Assembly (NCBI GenBank): GCA_034359265.1
Contig: CP136890.1
Location: 94,141,501 to 94,205,500, forward strand
Direction: 5' to 3'
Length of the DNA: 64,000 nucleotides
Source: Canna indica
Taxonomy: Eukaryota > Streptophyta > Magnoliopsida > Zingiberales > Cannaceae
The notes beneath the pieces are model-generated. The model was not told the DNA's origin, did not search any database, and saw nothing but the letters and a program-made list of their open reading frames with translations. A program made the position numbers and the translations under genes. The stretch's first letter is position 1, and the number at the start of each line of letters is the position of its first letter. Below, piece after piece: positions 34,170-47,036 of this stretch.

Positions 34170-35938
34170 GGTCAAGAGAGATCGGTGTTGTCTCTGATGA
34201 GAGTGTCGAGTTGAGCTTTGAGCTTGGGAGAAATGCGAGCTCATGTAAGGTAGTCACCTGTTCGGGGGAGGGCCCGACTTGTATAGGTTCAAGATCGTCA
34301 GCACGCTGAGGTCGCTCATGGTCATCTCCTCTGGGGTCCAATTTTGAGAATCTGGGTTGCTTTTCTGTGTGAAGAACTGAGAGTACGTGTTGGCGTGGAA
34401 GAGGTGTTTGGTACTTCCTCTGACTCGACCGGTCTCAGTTTTAGGCATTCGTTGTAGCACATGCGGGCTTTCTTTTGGTCTGCGTGGACAAACCCCACTT
34501 CCGTCTTTGAGATAAAGAATTTGATTGCCAGGTGAAGAGCCAATACAATGGCTTCCAAGCTAGTTATTTAGCGATGGTCGCCCCAGGATCATGCGATAAG
34601 GGCCGGAGCATTTGATGACCAAGTATTGCACATCCATCGACTTTGTCTTTGGTAGGGAATCGAACGTCGTTGTCAGTCAAATGTAATGTTGGACGGTTGG
34701 AGGCAGACTCGTTCTACGAAAAGTTGACGAGATCCCCATGGTAAGGGTGGAGCGAAGTCTCGTTAATGTGCATCTTTCTGAACGTTGAGTAGAACAGGAT
34801 GTTGGCTGAGCTTCCCTTGTCTACCAGAACTTTCTTGACAAAGGAAATTGCCAGTGATTACAAAATTGACGACAAGGTCATGCATGTTTTTTTATATCAA
34901 TTCTATGGAAATCATATTCATAGAAGGATATTAACGGGATTTGTACGCGTGGCACCTGCGGGGTGAGTTGCGTCATCAATTGCCATAATGGCCCAAAAAC
35001 AACTTCTTTCTTTTTGGCTGAGCTCGTCTCGCCTCCTCTGGTGAATCCTCCTGCTATGTGATCAATGACCTCGTGGATCTTGGCGTTTGGCCAACTGGCT
35101 TTGCGGTCGTCATGGTTGCCTATTGCGCCCCATGAAGGCAACATTTTGCTTGGATTTCATCGTTGGGAGCCATAGTCCCGCCGGTCTCGGCTGCGGCTTC
35201 ATCTACGATTGACGTAGCGATCGAGGCGGCCTTCTTTGATTAGGTGTTCGATTTGATCTCTAAGCATTACACACTCTTCGGTGGTGCGCCCATAAGTGTG
35301 ATGTAACTAACACTTCTTACTCTTGTCAAGTTGGGTGGGGGTTTCGACCTCCCGGTGCCGTCGGGAAGCTTGAGCAGTTGTAGAGATGAAGGCCGCCTCA
35401 TGCGATTGATCTTACTCTTGTCAAGGTGATCTTCCTCTCCTCATGCGATCCCTTTCGTGGTGATCTTCCCCTTTCTTGTTGGGCTTCTTGGACTTCTTGT
35501 CCCCGGTAGTGTCCTTGGTAATCAGCCTGTCGATCTTCCTAGTTTATCGGAGTTCTTCCATCTTCATGTAGCATACAACCTTTTCTCGGAACTCAATCAT
35601 ATTTTTTTTGCTTTGCCAGGGCGATCTGGTCAGCGAAGTGTCCAAGCTTCAGACCATGTTTGGCAAAATATAATTTGACATGTGGGTCGAGGTTCGAATC
35701 TTCCATGGCCACGACATGTAATTAATCTCTTCGGGTAGTCCCTTAGTGACTCATGATGTTCTTGCTTAACGTAATGAAGGAAGTCTTCGATCTTGAAAAG
35801 TAGATTCGTGACGAAGAGAACTAAATAGTGAATACTTGGGAGAGCTCTTGGCAGGTGTGTATAAGTCCAAGTGGGAGGTGGAGAACTAAAACAACATGAC
35901 CTTTTCTAAGAATGTCGAAAAGGCTCCGTAGAGGTGGT
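34170..35938 (-). mobile_element. gypsy-type retroelement fragment: gag end and protease
   Basis: The minus strand shows decayed polyprotein in the expected order. A gag-like segment (PHVKLYFAKHGLKLGHFADQ, near 35630-35690) comes first. IAGGFTRGGETSSAKKK follows, near 35000-35070, and then VLVDKGSSANILFYSTFRK near 34775-34835, which is the usual VD-x-GSSA-(D/N)-I-L-(F) protease block with the catalytic Asp. Stops and frameshifts are numerous. The left end lies somewhere after 34160. Upstream gag sequence continues beyond the later insertion, at 47037-47900. Confidence 0.55.
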
Positions 35939-35943
35939 TGGTT

Positions 35944-35954
35944 TGTTAGAATAT

Positions 35955-35993
<39 letters not shown>

Positions 35994-36435
35994 GGGCTAC
36001 GATCAATTGTGATTTTTGATTTAAACGAATTAATCTTATGATCATATTTGAGATGCATATTGGCTCATTTAATTTGATCCATGTGACTTGAGCTCGAAAT
36101 ACTTAACATTGATTGATGTGATTAGTCAAGTGTAAGCACGATTAATAGGGGCCCGTGATGGAGATGACTCATTTAATCAATTATAAATAGAGGCTAGGTC
36201 CCCTCTACACACATGACAGAATCAGAGATTAAAAATCCTAGCTCATTGTTGTTTTCCTCATCAAAGTAGAACCTTTTGAGAAAATGATGTAGAGAAAGAT
36301 TTAGTTATTTTTGGAGATCCACAAAATTACTTTCGTTGTATTTCTATCTTTTCAAATAGGATCTTTCTTTTATCTATTTATTTTGATATTTTTAATTCAT
36401 GTAAATTTTGTTATGACATTAAATTTTTTCTTATA
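35944..36435 (+). repeat. 5' LTR
   Basis: About 492 bp, TGTTAGAATATTTTT... to ...TTATA. Contains a TA tract at 35961-35990 and a TATA box, TATAAATA, at 36182-36189 followed by AGAGGCTAGGTCCCC, the likely transcription start area. Roughly nine tenths of positions match the 3' LTR by eye, most differences being transitions. Confidence 0.8.
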
Positions 36436-36437
36436 AT

Positions 36438-36450
36438 CGGTATAGAGCCA
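36438..36450 (+). other. primer-binding site (initiator Met tRNA type)
   Basis: TCGGTATAGAGCC, two changes from TGGTATCAGAGCC, begins two bases after the 5' LTR, where reverse transcription would be primed. Confidence 0.65.
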
Positions 36451-37599
36451 AATACATGAATTTAAGAATCATATTTTTATTTGATGTGACGTGTATATCA
36501 TGATTATATCATGCAAATTATTATATGCAATTCTATTGATATAAACACGTTGTCATGAATATGTACCTTACGGTACAATTTCTTTTTTTTTTCTTCTTGA
36601 AAATTGATGTCTTCATCGTTCCATCATACGATTGTATGTTTTGATTAAAGACTGATTTATTCTTATCTCGAGAAGCATATAAAAAGGTATATTTTATTGG
36701 TATCTTAATTGACGGTTGTATGCATCTTACCGGCTTATAAAACTTATTCCAGCATCTTCCTTTATTTTGCGCCGTTTCTGTCGCGACGCGTGTTTCCTTT
36801 CTTAACTACGGTGGTTGATGCTTCTTTTTAATTAAAATACGCAGTAATTATTTTCTTGAACTCGTTCCTTTTCGATGCTGCAATAACTTTTTTCGCGTTG
36901 CCTTTTGATAATTGCGCTGAACCTGTTTGCACCTCGCATGTTGTGCTGCCGTCGTATGGCGTGCAGCGCGCTGCTGTGTTGCTTTGTATATTAATTGTGG
37001 TGGCTGCACAAATTTTTGATTAATTAATGTTAAGATATGTATTAGAGTTCTCTACATTAGATAGAATCACACATACCATTAATTAATGCTGAGATATAAA
37101 AGTTACCTTCTCTATTGTGTTCGCCTACTGAGGCATGCGCTGCTTGCAACGTACAATGGCTGAGGTGTGTCAATGTGTTGAGTGCGCCGCAATCATCGAC
37201 CGCCATGTGCAGCGTGAGACGTGTCATTTTTTTTTTTAAACTCGGATTTGACGTTAAATTCAGTTTATTGATTGGTTCCTTATGAAGATTAAATTACTTG
37301 ATTTGATCTATTGACTGGTTATTTAGAAGATTGAAGTGCATGATTCATGCGATTCAGTTTTTGACCGAGTTTTTATAAGAATAATTGATATTGGTCCGTG
37401 CGCGTCGCATGCAGCCCCGCTTGTTGGATGACTGCGCCCAATTCTTTGGGCCGTGGGGCCCATTTCTTGTGAACTATGCAGGCCCTGTTTTGCTTGTGCC
37501 AAGACCGATTTAATTACTTCCGTTTATTTTATTCAATTTAACTGGTTATGTGATTTAATTGAAACGGTCAAGTCTTTTATTGTAACGTGGTTCTGTTTA

Positions 37600-37885
37600 T
37601 TTCAATTTCAATTCAATCAAACTCGTTCAATTGATTTCAACCAGTTCAGCTCAATTTAATCCGGCTCATCAGCTAGTTCATCCTTATTTCATCGGTTCAA
37701 TAATCGGTTCATCCCAATTTTCACTGGTTCACCATATTTTTAGACTGGTTCAGTTTAATTTTTACTGATTCAGTCTAAATTATATTTGGTTCATCTTAAT
37801 TACATTTGATTCATACTTAGTTGATCCGTTTATGATTGGTTCAATTTTGGTTCAGTGAAATTTTCATTGGTTCACTATATTTTTG
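37600..37885 (+). repeat. degenerate GGTTCA repeat tract in the LTR-element interior
   Basis: More than a dozen copies of GGTTCA, GATTCA or AGTTCA at irregular spacing of about 15-30 bases, with TT/AATTT spacers. No coding frame explains it. Confidence 0.6.
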
Positions 37886-40845
37886 ATCAATTTACTCTAA
37901 ATTAGATCTTGGCATGAAATTTTGAATACTACATTATTGTCTACCCACTCATGAGCCTGTTTGGTCACAACATAGATTAATTTTTCATGCTTATTTGCTC
38001 ACATGATATAATTGACCTTAATTTATTATTGTCATGCTACATCTATTGTATATAGAAATGCGGCTAATTGATTTATGCTATTTTTCTACGTATTGACATA
38101 ATTATTTGATTTTTTAATTCATGCAAAATTTATGAATGTCAAATTATTTTTGTACTTCATGACATATTTGCCTCATGTGGGGACTTAATTTATTGTTCAT
38201 TAATTATTTTATCATTGTATTTCATGTTATGCTATATTTTACTTCATGCATAGTTGATATAATGTTGATACATGATAAAATTATTGCTCATTTTAATACA
38301 TATTAGATGTATTTGGACCCAGTAATATTTGTGGGTCATTTTTCTAAATAAATCTACTAACATGAAAGTGCTTTTACAACATTTAAATTGTGCTGGAACC
38401 CTTTCTCATTGTATTTAATTTTTGAGAGCCTTGTGTATTTATGGACCAGACTTTTGATCTCAATATGTGTCATGTGATTTATCATATTAAATATCATGCT
38501 ATAATTGATCACGTGATTTATTGTCATCGATTTTATTATATTTGTAGTATTTTAAATTTTTAATGTGGCTGCAAAATCCTTTCTATTTTGTGCTGAAACT
38601 GAACTGGGCTATTGGATCTTGAATATGAGCCTAATGCTATTAATGGTCATTCTCCAATTTTTTAGTCTGCTGCTTATAAAAGTTTCGCGCATAATAAATA
38701 TACTTATTTTTCTGCTTAATTTAGGCATAATGCAACATTATTAATCTGATATTATAATAATACTGCATAATTAACACAATATAACTAATTTATTATCATA
38801 ACTTTTCCAACATGATTGATTTCATGATATATTAATGTAAATTTTATTATCATGTTCAAATTTTGCTACATTTGACTTGATGTAGAATCCATGTGATTTA
38901 TTATTTACATGATAATATTATTATTCATTTTATGTTACGTGGATTACTTGAAATATATATTAATTCATTATTGTAAATAATGCTGTCATTTTATATATAT
39001 ATGAAATCTAATATAGCTACAATTAGGTGGGGATATTGGCATAATTTACAACCACATAAATATAAATAATATTTTGAAATGGTCATTGATTTAAATTTAT
39101 TATTAATTGTGGTACTTTATTCTTGTACCAATTTTGCAATATATATTAAGGATTTGAATATTTAACATGTGGGCAATAGATTCCTGTATAATATTTTTCA
39201 CTGATTATTGCTTGTAATTACTGCCAAAATGGGATTACTTGTAGTGATTAGTGGTTTTTCTTATCATACGAGGAATGCTTTAAATTAATTCATTCAATAG
39301 TTTATCCCAAAGGATGATTATTGGGTATTTTAATTAGAAGTTTTGTAATTGAGTTAGAAGAGTGTGCATTGGTCTAGAAATCTGTTTGCCCAAAGGTGAT
39401 AAGTTTTCGAAAATTAGTGTATTCTCATTATTTAACTCATCGAGATTTTATTTCGTGATTGCATGTTCTGCCCAAAGGTGAATATGTAATATTTGGTTAA
39501 TCTCAATTTCAATTTTAGGATATGCCCTACAATTTAAACTAATGCATTTCCATTGATTAACTGATTCTAAAATTAGTTGTTGATGAGCTAGTAACTTTCA
39601 TAGGATGTGAAGAAAATAATTGATTAATAAATAAATGTGAATGTCAGTGGGAAGAAAATATTTTTTCTATTAGCAACTAGTTGAATATCAAGCTATCTAA
39701 CCTAAAAATACACTACTAGAAATTGGTTCTTCAGCAACGGCTATCAGCAACGGCCGCTGAAGTCGTTGCTATTTGCAACGGCGTTCTTACGGCCACCCAA
39801 GCCGTTGCAGATATGTTGTATCTGGAACGGCGTTCTAATGGACACGTGAGCCATTGCAGATATTAATTATCTTAGCAACGGCTTTCTAACAGACAAGTGA
39901 GCCGACCGAAACCCTTAAAATAGGGTTCCGAACACAGTGTCAATCAACACTGGATGCCGGACACAGTGTCCGAACACTGGACTCCGGTGCCGGAAATGCT
40001 TATATAATATTATTTTTAATATAATTTTAATTTTTAATTAATTAATTGAATTAATTAATTAATTAATTGTTTAATTTGTTAGATTAATTGTTATGTTTTT
40101 TAGATTACTTGTTAATTTTTAGATTAATTTAGTTAGATTAATATTATGTTTTAGATTAATAATTATAGGTTAATTATTTAAATTAGTTAAAATATTATAG
40201 ATTAATATTAATTAATTAGTTAAAATGTTAATTAGTCCGGAGTAGTCCTCAGTGGACTTGCACCGGAATCGTCCACTTCGGACTTGCGGCGGAATCGTCA
40301 ATTTCGGACTCACGCCGGAATCGTCCATTTTGGACTTCCGCCGAAATCGTCCAATTTGGACTCGTGTCGAAATTGTCCACTATGGACTCGAACTGACTTG
40401 AAACATTTAGAAAATAATCATCCATCCGACGAGTTCATATGTTTCACGTACGCATCGACGAGTCGGATATGATTTAGCAAAATCTTAGATCCGTTCGGGG
40501 GTTGTATGTTCGTGTAAAAAAGTAGATGATCTTTTATACGACGTACAACCCTTAAATTGTCCCTGATTGGATAATTTGGGAATATAATTATTTGTATTGC
40601 ACTTACGTTTTTTCTTTTAACCGTTAACTTATTCTAAATTTGGGCAGCATCTCTCTTGTTCTCCTATACGCGCCCAGATGATATTTGTATTCGGAGAACT
40701 GTAGGGAGATGCTGCCGAAATTTAAAATAAAGTTAGCGGTTAAAAGAAATACTTAGTGCAATATAAATAATATAAATCCCGAATGGAATTGGATCATCTC
40801 ACCTAAAGGTATTAACCTAAAAAATTGTCGTTGATTGACAGAATC

Positions 40846-42300
40846 ATGTCGGCTGATCGAAGTTGGATGTACCGACGTCTCGATCGTAGAGCTTTAACGA
40901 ATGAGTTTCGATTAGGCGTAACTTACTTCCTAAATTTCGCCTTACTTCCTAAATTTTGCTTATTCAAATCGAAAATTCGCTAGCGTTGGTGATAAAATCT
41001 GATGTCCCTGCCGCATTTACTTGAATGGACGATTTTTTGATCGGGAAACTGTCACTCTGCATCTATATAGCAAAGGATTTGCACCAAGATATTTTCTATA
41101 GACTTGTCACGGGGAGTCACGTGAAGTCGGGACGTCGAGCAATCCTGTCGTTCAGACACATGGTGAATCTTTCTCTACTAGTATTTCTTCATCCAGTCAA
41201 TCTATTCCCTATAGAACTATGATACTTGATAGTCTTGGGGGTTAATTTCACCAGAATGATAATGTTGATTGGCCAGTTACTGATACGTCAGTCCCACCAG
41301 ATACTACAGAGGTTGATATCACAGAAGTACAAACTGCGGTAGAGATTGAATTGCTGAATAAAGAAGCTGCAGAATTTTACGAGATGTTGAAAGCTGTCGA
41401 TGAACCTTTGTATGAGAATTATCCTAAATACACTAGGTTTTCAGCAATGACGCAGCTCCTAAACATCAAGGCCGATTGTAATATCAGCGGGGTTGCTTAT
41501 GATCGAATTGCATGATTGATTAATGGAATGCTACCTACTGATAACAAGTTTGAGCCAACTTTTTATAAAACTAAAAAATTGATGAGAAAATTGAGGCTGG
41601 GGTACAAAAAAATACACGCGTGCCAAAATAACTACATTTTATATTATAAAAAAAATGCGCAATTGGATAAATGCCCTGTATGTCAACATCCTCGTTACAA
41701 GGAGAAGAAATCCGCCCGACAAAAAAATATCCTGTTTAAGGTACTTCAGTATTTTCCACTAACACCGAGGCTTTAAAGATTATTCATGTCGGAAAAGACG
41801 GCCCCCTACATGAGTTGGCATGCAAGAAGTCATGATGATACAGTAATGACTCATCCATCCGACAATGAAGAATGGAAACATTTGGATACATGTTATCCTT
41901 CATTTGCTACGGATACTAGAAATATTAGATTGAGATTGTGCACAGATGGTTTTAATCTGTTTGGATATTCTGCAACTCCTTATTCAGTTTGGCCAGTGTT
42001 ATTAACAGTTTATAATTTGCCACCGTCAATGTGTATGAAAGATGAATTTATTTATCTTTCGATGATTATTCCGGGTCCTAAGGGTCAATGAAGCAGTTTG
42101 TGCAAATGTCCTTCAAGTCGAAGATATGTCAACACTTGAAAGTAATATTGTTGAAATCATATGCAAGCTGTAGCAGTTTTTCCCTCCTGCATTTTTTGAC
42201 TCGATTGAGCATCTACCGATACACTTGGCATACGAGGCACGAGTGGGTGGCCCCGTTCAATATCGATGGATGTACTTATTTGAAAGATACATGAATCGCT
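40846..42300 (+). pseudogene. CACTA TNP2-type transposase (broken)
   Basis: From the ATG at 40846 it reads MSADRSWMYRRLDRRALTNE (Transpos_assoc), then frameshifts. The clear TNP2 part lies at 41340-42090: NIKADCNISGV, LPTDNKFEPTFYKTKKLM, a C-P-V-C-Q-H-P-R-Y metal-binding block, a WHARSHDD segment, LRLCTDGFNLFG and WPVLLTVYNLPP. The CTDGFNPFG-like block is diagnostic of TNP2 proteins. At least four frame breaks and a stop after YDRIA are present. Confidence 0.82.
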
Positions 42301-42397
42301 GAAGAAAAAAGTAAAGAACACCGCAGCCGTTGAATGATCAATATCTGAATCGTATATCATCCAAGAAATTTCAACATTCTGCTCATTTTACTTTTAA

Positions 42398-43408
42398 TCG
42401 ACAGTACAGACAAGATTTGATCGTCTTCCACGTAACGACGACGGGGGAGTTCGACATTCAAATGGACGTTTAAATATATTTTGTCACTCTGGTCGTGCTT
42501 TTGGTTCTCGTCCATTTCGACACTTAAGCGAGGAAGAGTATCATTTGACACACTTGTATGTATTACTCAATTATTCAGAGATTAAACAATTCATTGAAAT
42601 ATTTGACATTGAGATGGTGCAAAAATACTCTATTCACAACGATCAAGAATTAGAGAGATTACAGAATCTTAATTTCCCTACATGGATTCAAGCTTACAAC
42701 AAAGATCACCGAGCTGAAATAGATGAAAGAATATTTGAGTTTGTTAGTAGACCGTCGCGACTAGTGTCCTGTTATAGCAGATATTTTGTTAATTGATACA
42801 AATTTCACACGATGGAATATGCATTTACAAAGAAGACGATGAATGTCGGGGTCTGCGTGAAAGGGACAACCTATATTGAATGTGATATGAATTTTTATTG
42901 ACCGGTGGAAGAAGCGATAGAGTTGCACTACTTCGGCTTAAAATCAGTGATCCTATTTAGATGTCATTGGTTCGATACAACAGAAAGGGGAATGAAAGTT
43001 CATCCAAAATACAAACTTGTTGATGTTAATTACAAATCGAAATTGGCAGCAAATGAGCCTTTTATATTTGCATCACAAGCCGAATAAGTATATTATGCGA
43101 CGTATCCGGCTCAAAATAAAGATAGAGCAGATTGGCGTGTAGTCTGTAAGATTAAAGGTAGAGGAAAAATTGATCTGATAGCATGATAAAATAGGTTGAT
43201 ACCTGATGTGACAGATGGTTTCTATCAAGAAGATGATCCTCCTGTTGTAGATCGTATTATTCCAATACTCGAGGATGCACACACAACGTCAATTCAATTA
43301 GAAGTTAAATATATTGATGATGACGATCATGAAATTGAGGAAGTTGGAGATGAAGAAGATGAAGAAGAGGAAGAATTCGAAGACTATTACTCAGATGATG
43401 AGGAATAA
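42398..43408 (+). pseudogene. CACTA transposase C-terminal and DUF4216-like region (broken)
   Basis: Readable stretches include THLYVLLNYSEIKQFIEIFD and a long DUF4216-like piece, ELHYFGLKSVILFRCHWFD, then an acidic tail (EEVGDEEDEEEEEFEDYYSD) ending at 43408. Such regions follow TNP2 in plant CACTA proteins. Three in-frame stops interrupt it. Confidence 0.68.
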
Positions 43409-44889
43409 TTCTCTTGTCAGTGAGACTCTAGCACTTACTTATGCTGCTAATTCTCCTGTTGTTGATCCTCTTGCCGATGATACTGCTGAGGCTAGTACAT
43501 CCAAACGCAGGCGTCCACGCGGGCCGAACAGGTGGCAGCCTCCATCAGCCTCAGAGTCACGCAGATTCATTAGTGTGATTGGGGAGCGGTAATATATCAT
43601 GAATTATGAATCATTAAAAATTCATTATATCATAATATAATATTAAATTTTATTTTTGTTGTGCAGGTTTGAGCAAGAAGAAGTGCCATTGAGCATTTCT
43701 TCTACCATTCGACGATATATGCACGGGGCATGGCCCATGTGGTCTCATGTGCCCAGTGAGCACGTTGATATGCTATAGCGCGAGTTTGAGGCACGTATTA
43801 ATTTTTTTTTATACATGCATGATGATTAATATTGGTACTAATATTATTATTTTGCAGGCTCGCTATACATGGGCCGAGGACCAGAGGCCCTTCATTTACG
43901 CTGCCTACGAGGCTATTTCCCGGGCGAGGTACAACGGGCAGCTGGGGCAAGCCCGGTCCCAGGCGATAGCCCGAGCTGGGACCACTAACATCGCGGAGAC
44001 TCGGGGATACGACCCCGATTGGATTACTCCGGATATATGGGACCAGCTTGTGTCATTATGGTCGACGGATCGATGGCAGGAGGTTCCTAGGACTGCAGCT
44101 AGAAACTGCATGTCGGGGGGAGGAGCGCGTCACACTGGCAGCTCTGTTGCATTTGTTGTGCACGCGAACCGTATGGTAAGTATACCTTAATTTTAATTAT
44201 ATATTTTATTTGTTACTCTGTGTACTAATTATTGTATTTATTTTGTAAATGTAGACGATGTTGTTGGACGACGGGACTGTCCAGCGACCCTCCCGGATGG
44301 CGGTGTTTGAGCGGACTCACCGTCGAGTGCATGGGACGGGGGAGTACGTCGACAACCGCGCTGCATACATTATGGTAAGTATATTTGTTTAAATTATTCA
44401 TTATTTATTTATAATTTAAGTTTTATGAAAAATATTAAATAAAAAGTTAAACTCGAGTAGAAGACATACAGTCAGACGATGATACAGCGCGGAGGCACCC
44501 TCGAGGACTTTGACGCAGGAGCGTGGGTCGAGGCTGCAGGTGGCTGGGACCACGATCGCGTGTATGGTTTTGCAGATAGTTGTCATGCGTGAGCCGTGCT
44601 AGGCCCGCTTGGGGCACCGACCCCTCCGCATGCTGGTGAGCGACCGTCCACCTTCAGGTCTTGTTCTGATCATAGTACCAGGATAAGGACACTAGAGGAG
44701 ACGGTCGCGCATCAGAGTCAGATGATGACAGAGATGCATGCTATGCTACGCAACATCTCAGCTCATACCGGAGCAGGCATCCCCTCGGCATCATCTGATC
44801 CATCGTCCTCGAGTCAGTCCACGCCGGTGTACACCCAAGTACTCCAGACCCCGCCATATGATCCAGACCATCCTCCATCATCATCGTGA
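43408..44889 (+). pseudogene. Ptta/En/Spm (Transposase_24-type) gene, broken
   Basis: Homologous to 29377-30622 in CACTA copy 1 and carrying an additional upstream exon ending RRFISVIGER just before 43592. A TGG-to-TAG change near 43776 turns the Trp of MLWREFE into a stop. Later exons (43859-44175, 44254-44374, about 44462-44889) retain the ARYTWAEDQR, WITPDIWDQL and Ser/Pro-rich tail blocks, with a further break near 44590. Confidence 0.78.
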
Positions 44890-45875
44890 GATTTTTTTAT
44901 ATATATTGACTTTGTTACTTAGATATTATACTTGATTAATTTGTTTTGTTTGGATATTGATACTTCAAATTTGCATTTGAATAGTTTTTATACGATTGTG
45001 GATAATTATAAATATAAGTATAATTATTTTGATATATATCTGGGTGTATTTGTGATGTGTGAATGAATGTATGTATGGGTGTATGGGTGTGTGAGTTATG
45101 TATCAGATAATGTATCAATGTATTAAATGGAAATTTGATATTTTAGATTTTTTCGTTTGCAGGTTGTAGTCATCAGCAACGGCTTTCCCACGATCGTCCG
45201 TGGGAAAACCGTTACTAAAAGTGTATCGTAAGCCGTTGCTGGTGTTATACATCAACGGCTTAGCAACGGTCTTTCACTAACGATGTTGCTATGGACACGC
45301 GGGCCGTTGCTAATAATTGTTATCAGCAACGGAATCGGGTCCATGGCAAACCCGTTGCTGATAATATTATTAGCAACGGCCCGAGCGGCTGTTGCTGATC
45401 CGTTGCTAAATTATCAGCAACGCATTTTTCTGCCATGGCTCCGTTGCAACGATTGGGACCATTGCAAGCCGTTGCTGATGGTTTTCAGCAACGGCTTCAA
45501 CCGTTGCTGATGTCCATTATTCCAGTAGTGATATTAATATACGACTTCACATTGTAGATCTCATTACAAGACTCCAAACATTTAGAATCAACTTTTTTTT
45601 ACAGGTAAAAATCTTGTAAATAAGGAGACATCATTGTTGAACACATTGAAATAATTTTTATATTAGCATATTCTTTAACCAAGGGACTCAGACCCACAGT
45701 CTTTGAAAATATGTTAATAATACGAGCATTTTTTGAGTTCTTTTGATGTGCTTGATTAGTGGGAGTTTTATGTTTATTTATGCTAATTATTGAGCAACTT
45801 GAATGCGTTGTTGTTAGATGTTATATTGCATGCTCAATAATATACTCTTTTTTTAAATAATTCTATTGTCACATT

Positions 45876-46175
45876 TATGTGTTCAACATATTTAAAACTC
45901 GGTATCATATTGAATCAAGTTGTCCATTGATTGATACCATATTTGAGTATATGGACATATTGGTTTTCTTTATACATATGTGTTTTGCATATTTGAGACT
46001 TGGTATCATTTGAATCAAGATGTACATTGATTGATATCATATTTGAGTCTAGGGCATCATGACTTTGTTTATAAATATGTGTTTTGCATATTTGAGACTC
46101 GGTGTCATATGAATCAAGTTGTCCACTGATTGACACTATATTTGAGTATAGGGACATGATGGTTTTTTGAAACCA
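45876..46175 (+). repeat. three tandem copies of a 100-bp unit in the LTR-element interior
   Basis: Units begin at 45876, 45977 and 46076 with TATGTGTT and share ATATTTGAGACT, GAATCAAG, TTGATTGA and ATATTTGAGT words. They sit between the CACTA insertion and the polypurine tract. Confidence 0.85.
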
Positions 46176-46532
46176 TACGCTTTCTCTTGCCGAAAGGTAT
46201 ATATAGAAGAGAAAGTATGAGGACTGACAATGAAAATAGCATTAGTATTGTTGGATCGTTTTGAGTGCTATTTTAATGTTACACTCCACACCAATGACAA
46301 TTGTCGGTAATGTCAGTGGTATTCGTGACCATGGAAAGTCTTATGTCCAGGAATGACGTGATGACTGCTATGATCCAATATTATTGATTTATTGATAAGA
46401 GTCATAATAAGTGTTGCATCTTGGATCATATTTTTTCTTGTGATCATATTTTTGTAATTAACCCGAGAGTCATTTTTTAAATGAATATTTTCATATTATA
46501 GTTATGCAATTGACCTTGCCCAAGTGGGAAAA

Positions 46533-47031
46533 TATTAGAATATTTTTTAATTAAAAAATATATTTCTTTATTTTTAAATATTCTTTTTGTGGGCTACAGT
46601 CAATTGTGATTTTTGATTTAAACGGGTTAATCTTATGATCCTATTTGATATGCATATTGGCTCATTTAATTTGATCCATGTGACTTGAGCTCGAAACACT
46701 TAACCTTGATTGGTGTGATTAGTCAAGTGTAGGCCCGATTAATGAAGCACGTGATGGAGATGACCCATTTATTCAATTATAAATAGAGGCTGGATCCCCT
46801 CTATACACATGACAGAATCAGGGATTAAAAACCTTAGCTCATTGGTGCTTTCCCCATCAAAGCAGAGCCTTTTGAGAAAGTGATGTAGAGGAAGATCTAG
46901 TTATTTCTGGAGACCCAAAAAATTGCTTCCGCTGTATTTCTATCTCTTCAAGTAGGATCTTCCCTTTATCTATTTATTTTGGTATTCCTAATTCATGTAA
47001 AATTTCTTATGACATTAAATTTTTCCTTACA
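46533..47031 (+). repeat. 3' LTR
   Basis: About 499 bp, TATTAGAATATTTTT... to ...CCTTACA, preceded by the polypurine tract. TATA box TATAAATA at 46778-46785. Retains C or G at many sites where the 5' LTR has T or A. Confidence 0.8.
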
Positions 47032-47036
47032 TGGTT

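Larger units (their letters stand above)
39711..45530 (+). mobile_element. CACTA element copy 2, long (5.8 kb), decayed autonomous structure
   Basis: Starts CACTACTAGAAATTGG and ends CCAGTAGTG, with ATA on both sides (39708-39710 and 45531-45533). GCAACGGC-type subterminal repeats occupy about 39732-39900 and 45173-45515. The inside follows the plant CACTA order: palindrome near 39907-39930, tandem 'GGACTyGnnnCGnAATCGTCCA' units (40230-40390), Transpos_assoc plus TNP2 (40846-42300), further transposase C-terminal and DUF4216-like region (42400-43408), then the Transposase_24 gene (43408-44889). Stops and frameshifts in all three coding blocks make it inactive. Confidence 0.87.
35944..47031 (+). 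mobile_element. non-autonomous LTR retrotransposon (LARD-like, copia-type signals) with nested CACTA
   Basis: Two LTRs (35944-36435 and 46533-47031) flank the element, and both sides carry the 5-bp target duplication TGGTT (35939-35943 and 47032-47036). A primer-binding site TCGGTATAGAGCC (36438-36450), close to the methionine-tRNA complement TGGTATCAGAGCC, follows the first LTR, and a polypurine tract CAAGTGGGAAAA (46521-46532) precedes the second. Once the CACTA element (39711-45530) is removed, about 4.3 kb of interior remains. No gag, protease, integrase or reverse-transcriptase segment was recognised, so mobilisation in trans is inferred. Confidence 0.82.

Noticed and set aside
36436..39710. 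Copia gag-pol inside the LTR element
   Set aside because: Looked for protease, integrase and reverse-transcriptase blocks on both strands of the interior and found none; only short frames occur.
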